Shown: positions 7,202-7,692 of the stretch, in pieces
Position numbering within the stretch: the stretch's first letter is position 1
How the letters are laid out: the number at the start of each line of letters is the position of its first letter
DNA from: Sulfolobus sp. SCGC AB-777_G06
GTDB taxonomy: Archaea > Thermoproteota > Thermoprotei_A > Sulfolobales > Sulfolobaceae
Length of the DNA: 7,692 nucleotides
NCBI GenBank assembly: GCA_003086555.1
Contig: QEFN01000042.1
Coordinates: 1-7,692, forward strand
Reading direction: 5' to 3'
The notes under the pieces: model-generated
Told to the model about the DNA's origin: nothing
The model's input: only the letters and a program-made list of their open reading frames with translations
Databases searched by the model: none
Made by a program: the position numbers and the translations under genes

Positions 7202-7256
7202 GTAAAATTAATTGTAAATTCATTATTTTGTATAATAACTAATAATGGAAAGAAAA

Positions 7257-7261
7257 TTTTT
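7257..7261 (+). terminator. Possible T-tract terminator after the surface-protein gene
   Basis: A TTTTT run about 55 bp after the stop codon. Just upstream, CATTATT (7221-7227) and AATAATG form short inverted arms. Support is weak and positional only. Confidence 0.2.
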
Positions 7262-7380
7262 AAGTAACTAAATGTTATAAAGTGTATGGGAATTATGTGT
7301 AGAAACGAAATTGAGCTTTCGAAGTGCAGCAGCAAACGTCAAAGTCTACACTATCTCTGAAAGTGTTTGCAATAAAGTAT

Positions 7381-7390
7381 CTTAAATAAT
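7381..7390 (+). promoter_or_regulatory. Putative TATA box of the terminal small ORF
   Basis: CTTAAATAAT is centred about 29 bp before the ATG at 7415, the spacing expected for a leaderless archaeal transcript. No Shine-Dalgarno is seen at that ATG. Confidence 0.35.
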
Positions 7391-7414
7391 GAATGATATA
7401 TCTTTTTCAGAACA

Positions 7415-7624
7415 ATGAATTTAGTTAGAAGATATGGAGGTTGTGATATCACTTCAGATGATCCATTAGAGATTAGGACATGCGATAATGAAATTGAGGT
7501 TATAGTTAGTCCAGCTAACCTCATCGCTAGGATGGGCTGGGTAAAGCCGTTAGTAAAACCAGAGAAAACTGTGAGGGATGTCAAAGAAATTGATTATACG
7601 ATTTCACTTTCTATTATCGTATAA
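7415..7624 (+). CDS. Small ORF of unknown function, possibly truncated by the right IS
   Basis: 69 residues beginning MNLVRRYGGCDITSDDPLE and containing EIEVIVSPANLIARMGWVKP and VRDVKEIDYTI. Residue use is protein-like (balanced charges, alternating hydrophobics), and a TATA-like box is correctly spaced. An in-frame stop at 7394 fixes ATG 7415 as the start. The two Cys (in GGC and TCD) might pair or bind metal, but no motif is recognised. The stop comes only about 13 bp before the right IS tip, and the last residues (SLSIIV) differ in character from the rest, so the natural C-terminus may have been lost. It may be the stub of a larger gene. Confidence 0.5.
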   Translation: MNLVRRYGGCDITSDDPLEIRTCDNEIEVIVSPANLIARMGWVKPLVKPEKTVRDVKEIDYTISLSIIV

Positions 7625-7637
7625 TAATGATTAATTA

Positions 7638-7684
7638 ACAGCAGTTATGGGACTTTAACGTAACTTAAAGATTTTCATCAGCCC
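7638..7684 (-). repeat. Right arm of exact 47-bp inverted repeat (IS 3' end)
   Basis: The reverse complement equals 59-105 at every base. It contains the last transposase codons of the right IS copy and its inner tip. The bases outside (7685-7692) still resemble the left copy but are not identical. Confidence 0.85.
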
Positions 7685-7692
7685 AGGCGGTC
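7655..7692 (-). CDS. IS transposase, C-terminal end, second copy (partial, runs off right edge)
   Basis: On the minus strand this reads PPGLMKIFKLR and then TAA, the same ending as the transposase fragment at 2-88 (PSGLMKIFKLR). The gene body lies outside the window to the right. The orientation is opposite to the left copy, so both 3' ends point into the window. Too little is present to name the IS family. Confidence 0.55.
   Translation of the reverse strand, partial: PPGLMKIFKLR

Noticed and set aside
7286..7360. 24-codon plus-strand frame starting MGIMCRNE
   Set aside because: Very short, with a TATA-like string (about 7274-7281) too close to the ATG and no Shine-Dalgarno; no reason to prefer it over chance.
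7328..7372. GCAAAC...GTTTGC hairpin and a CTGA box as a small RNA gene
   Set aside because: Six-base arms with a long unpaired interior and no C box (RUGAUGA) at the right distance; not enough to call an RNA.
7351..7584. 77-aa minus-strand open frame
   Set aside because: Antisense shadow of the 7415-7624 frame, which has a better-placed start and promoter.

Overview
The window looks like an accessory, IS-rich segment from a hyperthermophilic crenarchaeon, most likely a member of the Sulfolobales. The evidence is strong AT richness, TATA boxes placed for leaderless or near-leaderless transcripts, GGTGA-type Shine-Dalgarno motifs inside an operon, and a secreted protein with a Ser/Thr-rich stalk and a C-terminal membrane anchor. 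No rRNA, tRNA or CRISPR array was found.

Layout. The two ends (2-88 on + and 7655-7692 on -) are the 3' ends of two copies of the same transposase gene. They face inward and share an exact 47-bp inverted repeat (59-105 and 7638-7684), so the interior is bounded by two inverted IS copies. Next to the left IS (about 112-1294, minus strand) is a heavily decayed, unrecognised protein gene with many stops and frameshifts and a 60-bp internal repeat. A promoter region follows at about 1350-1432. It drives a compact three-gene operon: a TRAFAC/Ras-like GTPase (1433-2410), a 673-aa multidomain protein (2417-4438) whose N-terminus recalls the GAP1-N domain of GTPase-associated proteins, and a four-TM membrane protein (4422-4832). 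The large protein carries a perfect 87-residue tandem duplication.

Downstream (5025-7201) is a separate gene for a secreted, cell-surface TIM-barrel protein resembling a glycoside hydrolase. It has repeated beta domains, a Thr/Ser stalk and a C-terminal TM anchor. Its signal peptide is in a different frame from the rest of the protein, and the two join at a run of 15 T. The gene may therefore be broken, phase-variable or frameshift-expressed, or the run may be miscounted. A short unrecognised ORF (7415-7624), possibly truncated by the right IS, closes the interior.

How the genes may work together (inference). The three-gene operon has the logic of the GTPase-centred conflict systems described in bacteria: a GTPase switch, a GAP1-like partner and a membrane protein as possible effector. 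It is the best candidate here for a little-described archaeal defence or signalling system. Identical internal repeats, tight translational coupling and the IS-bounded, pseudogene-rich setting are consistent with a mobile or fast-evolving accessory locus. The surface protein is probably independent of it.
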